Shown here: positions 62,756 through 64,000 of the stretch, piece by piece
How positions within the stretch are numbered: the first letter of the stretch is position 1
Layout: every line of letters begins with the position of its first letter
The notes under the pieces: model-generated
Told to the model about the DNA's origin: nothing
Database searches by the model: none
Seen by the model: only the letters and a program-made list of their open reading frames with translations
Translations under genes and position numbers: made by a program
Origin: Siniperca chuatsi
Taxonomy: Eukaryota; Chordata; Actinopteri; Centrarchiformes; Sinipercidae
NCBI RefSeq assembly: GCF_020085105.1
Contig: NC_058061.1
Coordinates: 4,398,284 to 4,462,283 of the forward strand
Reading direction: 5' to 3'
DNA: 64,000 nt

Positions 62756-62999
62756 TACTCTTCTATGTATTTTAAGTTAATCATCTTGCCATCAATATAC
62801 AATATACTAGACTTGCACTACCAATGTACAGCATATAAACGATCACTGTACAAAGTTAGAGTCCAGAGTATGGTCCTAGTTTTATTTCAGTTTGTATTTA
62901 GATATCGTATATGCATCATTTATGTTGTTCTTATTTGATTTGTTTGAGTGTCCTTATGTTATGCCTTTGACATTTTAATTAAGGTGAAAATTCAGGGAT

Positions 63000-63570
63000 G
63001 GCTATAATCCCCTTAGACAGTGATAATCCATTAAAAAAAAACCTTCATATATTATTCATTCAGCCATTAATTAACCCCAAATTAATAGATGGGTGAATCC
63101 CTGCTTTTACACCTGAAGGTTGAAATAAAGGGGTACCTATGATGTTATTTTTTTTTTAATCTAAGGGGCTTTCAAAAACCCCTTAATTCGTCCAGAAAAC
63201 CCATTAAAACCCCTTAATATATCACAGTCTTTTTATTTACCCCACATCTGGGGTAAACCTGTTAAATACCCAAATACTGAATAAAAAATCTCTTAAAATA
63301 TTAAAATATTTCTGACCCCTGACATAAACCAAAATCCCAACCTTAATAAAAACCTTATATTTTGTCAATAGTTGCCACATATTTCACATAATGTGTGTAT
63401 TAAAGGGGCTAAATCATGTACTAATCCACTTACTTTTCGCCCATTCAAATGAATGGACAAATGAAGGGATCTCTGGCTCCAATACAATAATGTAGATTAA
63501 GCTGTTTGGTGCGTGTATTTTAAGGGTCACATTAAGGATTAATTAAAGGTATTTTAAGGGATTATAGCGC
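63000..63570. mobile_element. Palindromic-ended element rich in TAAGGG/CCCTTA
   Basis: GGCTATAATCCCCTTA at the left is matched by TAAGGGATTATAGCGC at the right. CCCCTTAAT or TTAAGGG motifs recur many times inside. It looks like a non-coding DNA transposon or a decayed palindrome; I do not know the family. Confidence 0.5.
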
Positions 63571-63659
63571 GTGATAGCAGAATTCAGCGGGATCAATAAA
63601 GCCCTCTGTTTATCTACCTATGTGTATCTACTGTATCTATCCTCCGCGCAGGGGCCTGT

Positions 63660-63960
63660 CCATTGATCCAGTCCGCCGTTTGCTTACGCTCCGCAGTCGC
63701 AGATCTATAAATCACATGCACGCAGCACGCCTGGCTCCTGTTAACCGATGAGTAAATCCAGATGCTTTATGACGCGCTCCAGCGGACCAGGGGACGTTTT
63801 CTTCTTCTCTCATACCAGACGAAGGGGCGGAAACGATCCGTTTGACTGTAGTCAAGCTAGCGGCTCTGTATTTTGATTTTGACAACAAATCAAGACAAAC
63901 AGCGACGTTATCACTATATAACTGCGAGACAACGGCTATCGTGTTGTATTATTTCGGTTC
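63660..63960 (+). promoter_or_regulatory. CpG-rich edge region, possible promoter of the next gene
   Basis: CpG density rises after 63650. A TATAAATC box lies near 63706, and ACGATCCG, GCGACGTTAT and AACGGCTATCG follow. In human HoxB synteny the gene beyond SNX11, in divergent orientation, is CBX1. A plus-strand cbx1 promoter here would fit, but no coding sequence is in the window. Confidence 0.3.
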
Positions 63961-64000
63961 GGGTGGAATTTTATTTTATTTTATTTTATTGTAAATCATC

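Overview
This is vertebrate nuclear DNA from a ray-finned fish, most likely a percomorph teleost. It has introns with GT/AG ends, CA/TG microsatellites and fish-type LINE, SINE and MITE repeats. Four protein-coding genes can be reconstructed exon by exon. Their order and orientation (Hox3, Hox1, skap1, then snx11 facing back) match the 3' flank of vertebrate HoxB clusters. There is no Hox2 gene in the 1.5 kb between the Hox3 and Hox1 genes. That points to the duplicated teleost hoxbb cluster, so I call the Hox genes hoxb3b and hoxb1b. The a/b assignment is an inference from gene content.

Layout. 1-3908: upstream flank of hoxb3b, with a probable MITE, a CpG-rich block near 1.74-1.96 kb and a CA repeat. 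3909-5846: hoxb3b, two coding exons, + strand. 5847-7369: compact intergenic DNA with a strong candidate Hoxb1-type auto-regulatory element at 7107-7185. 7370-8520: hoxb1b, two exons, + strand. 8521-18837: about 10 kb without a confirmed gene; the unseen first coding exon of skap1 should lie here. 18838-49477: eleven coding exons of skap1, + strand, with introns of up to 14.6 kb carrying most of the repeats. 49478-52886: the convergent 3' ends. 52887-60443: snx11, six coding exons, - strand, plus a probable non-coding first exon at about 61421 and a CRE/ETS-bearing promoter near 61.55 kb. 61.6-64 kb: MITEs and, at the right edge, a CpG-rich stretch that may be the promoter of the next gene.

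Function. hoxb1b and hoxb3b are homeodomain transcription factors that would pattern hindbrain and anterior axis. skap1 is a PH-SH3 adaptor of immune-receptor and integrin signalling. snx11 is an extended-PX sorting nexin of endosomes. The last two are bystanders linked to HoxB by old synteny; the equivalent pair next to HoxA is SKAP2/SNX10.

Most notable points: an apparent conserved Hoxb1 auto-regulatory module, a DR2 retinoic-acid-type element inside hoxb3b, an unusually short and diverged Hox3 protein whose recognition helix may carry a conversion tract from hoxb1b, and a snx11 product more than twice the mammalian length because of an acidic tail. I saw no prokaryote-type system, CRISPR array or intact virus.
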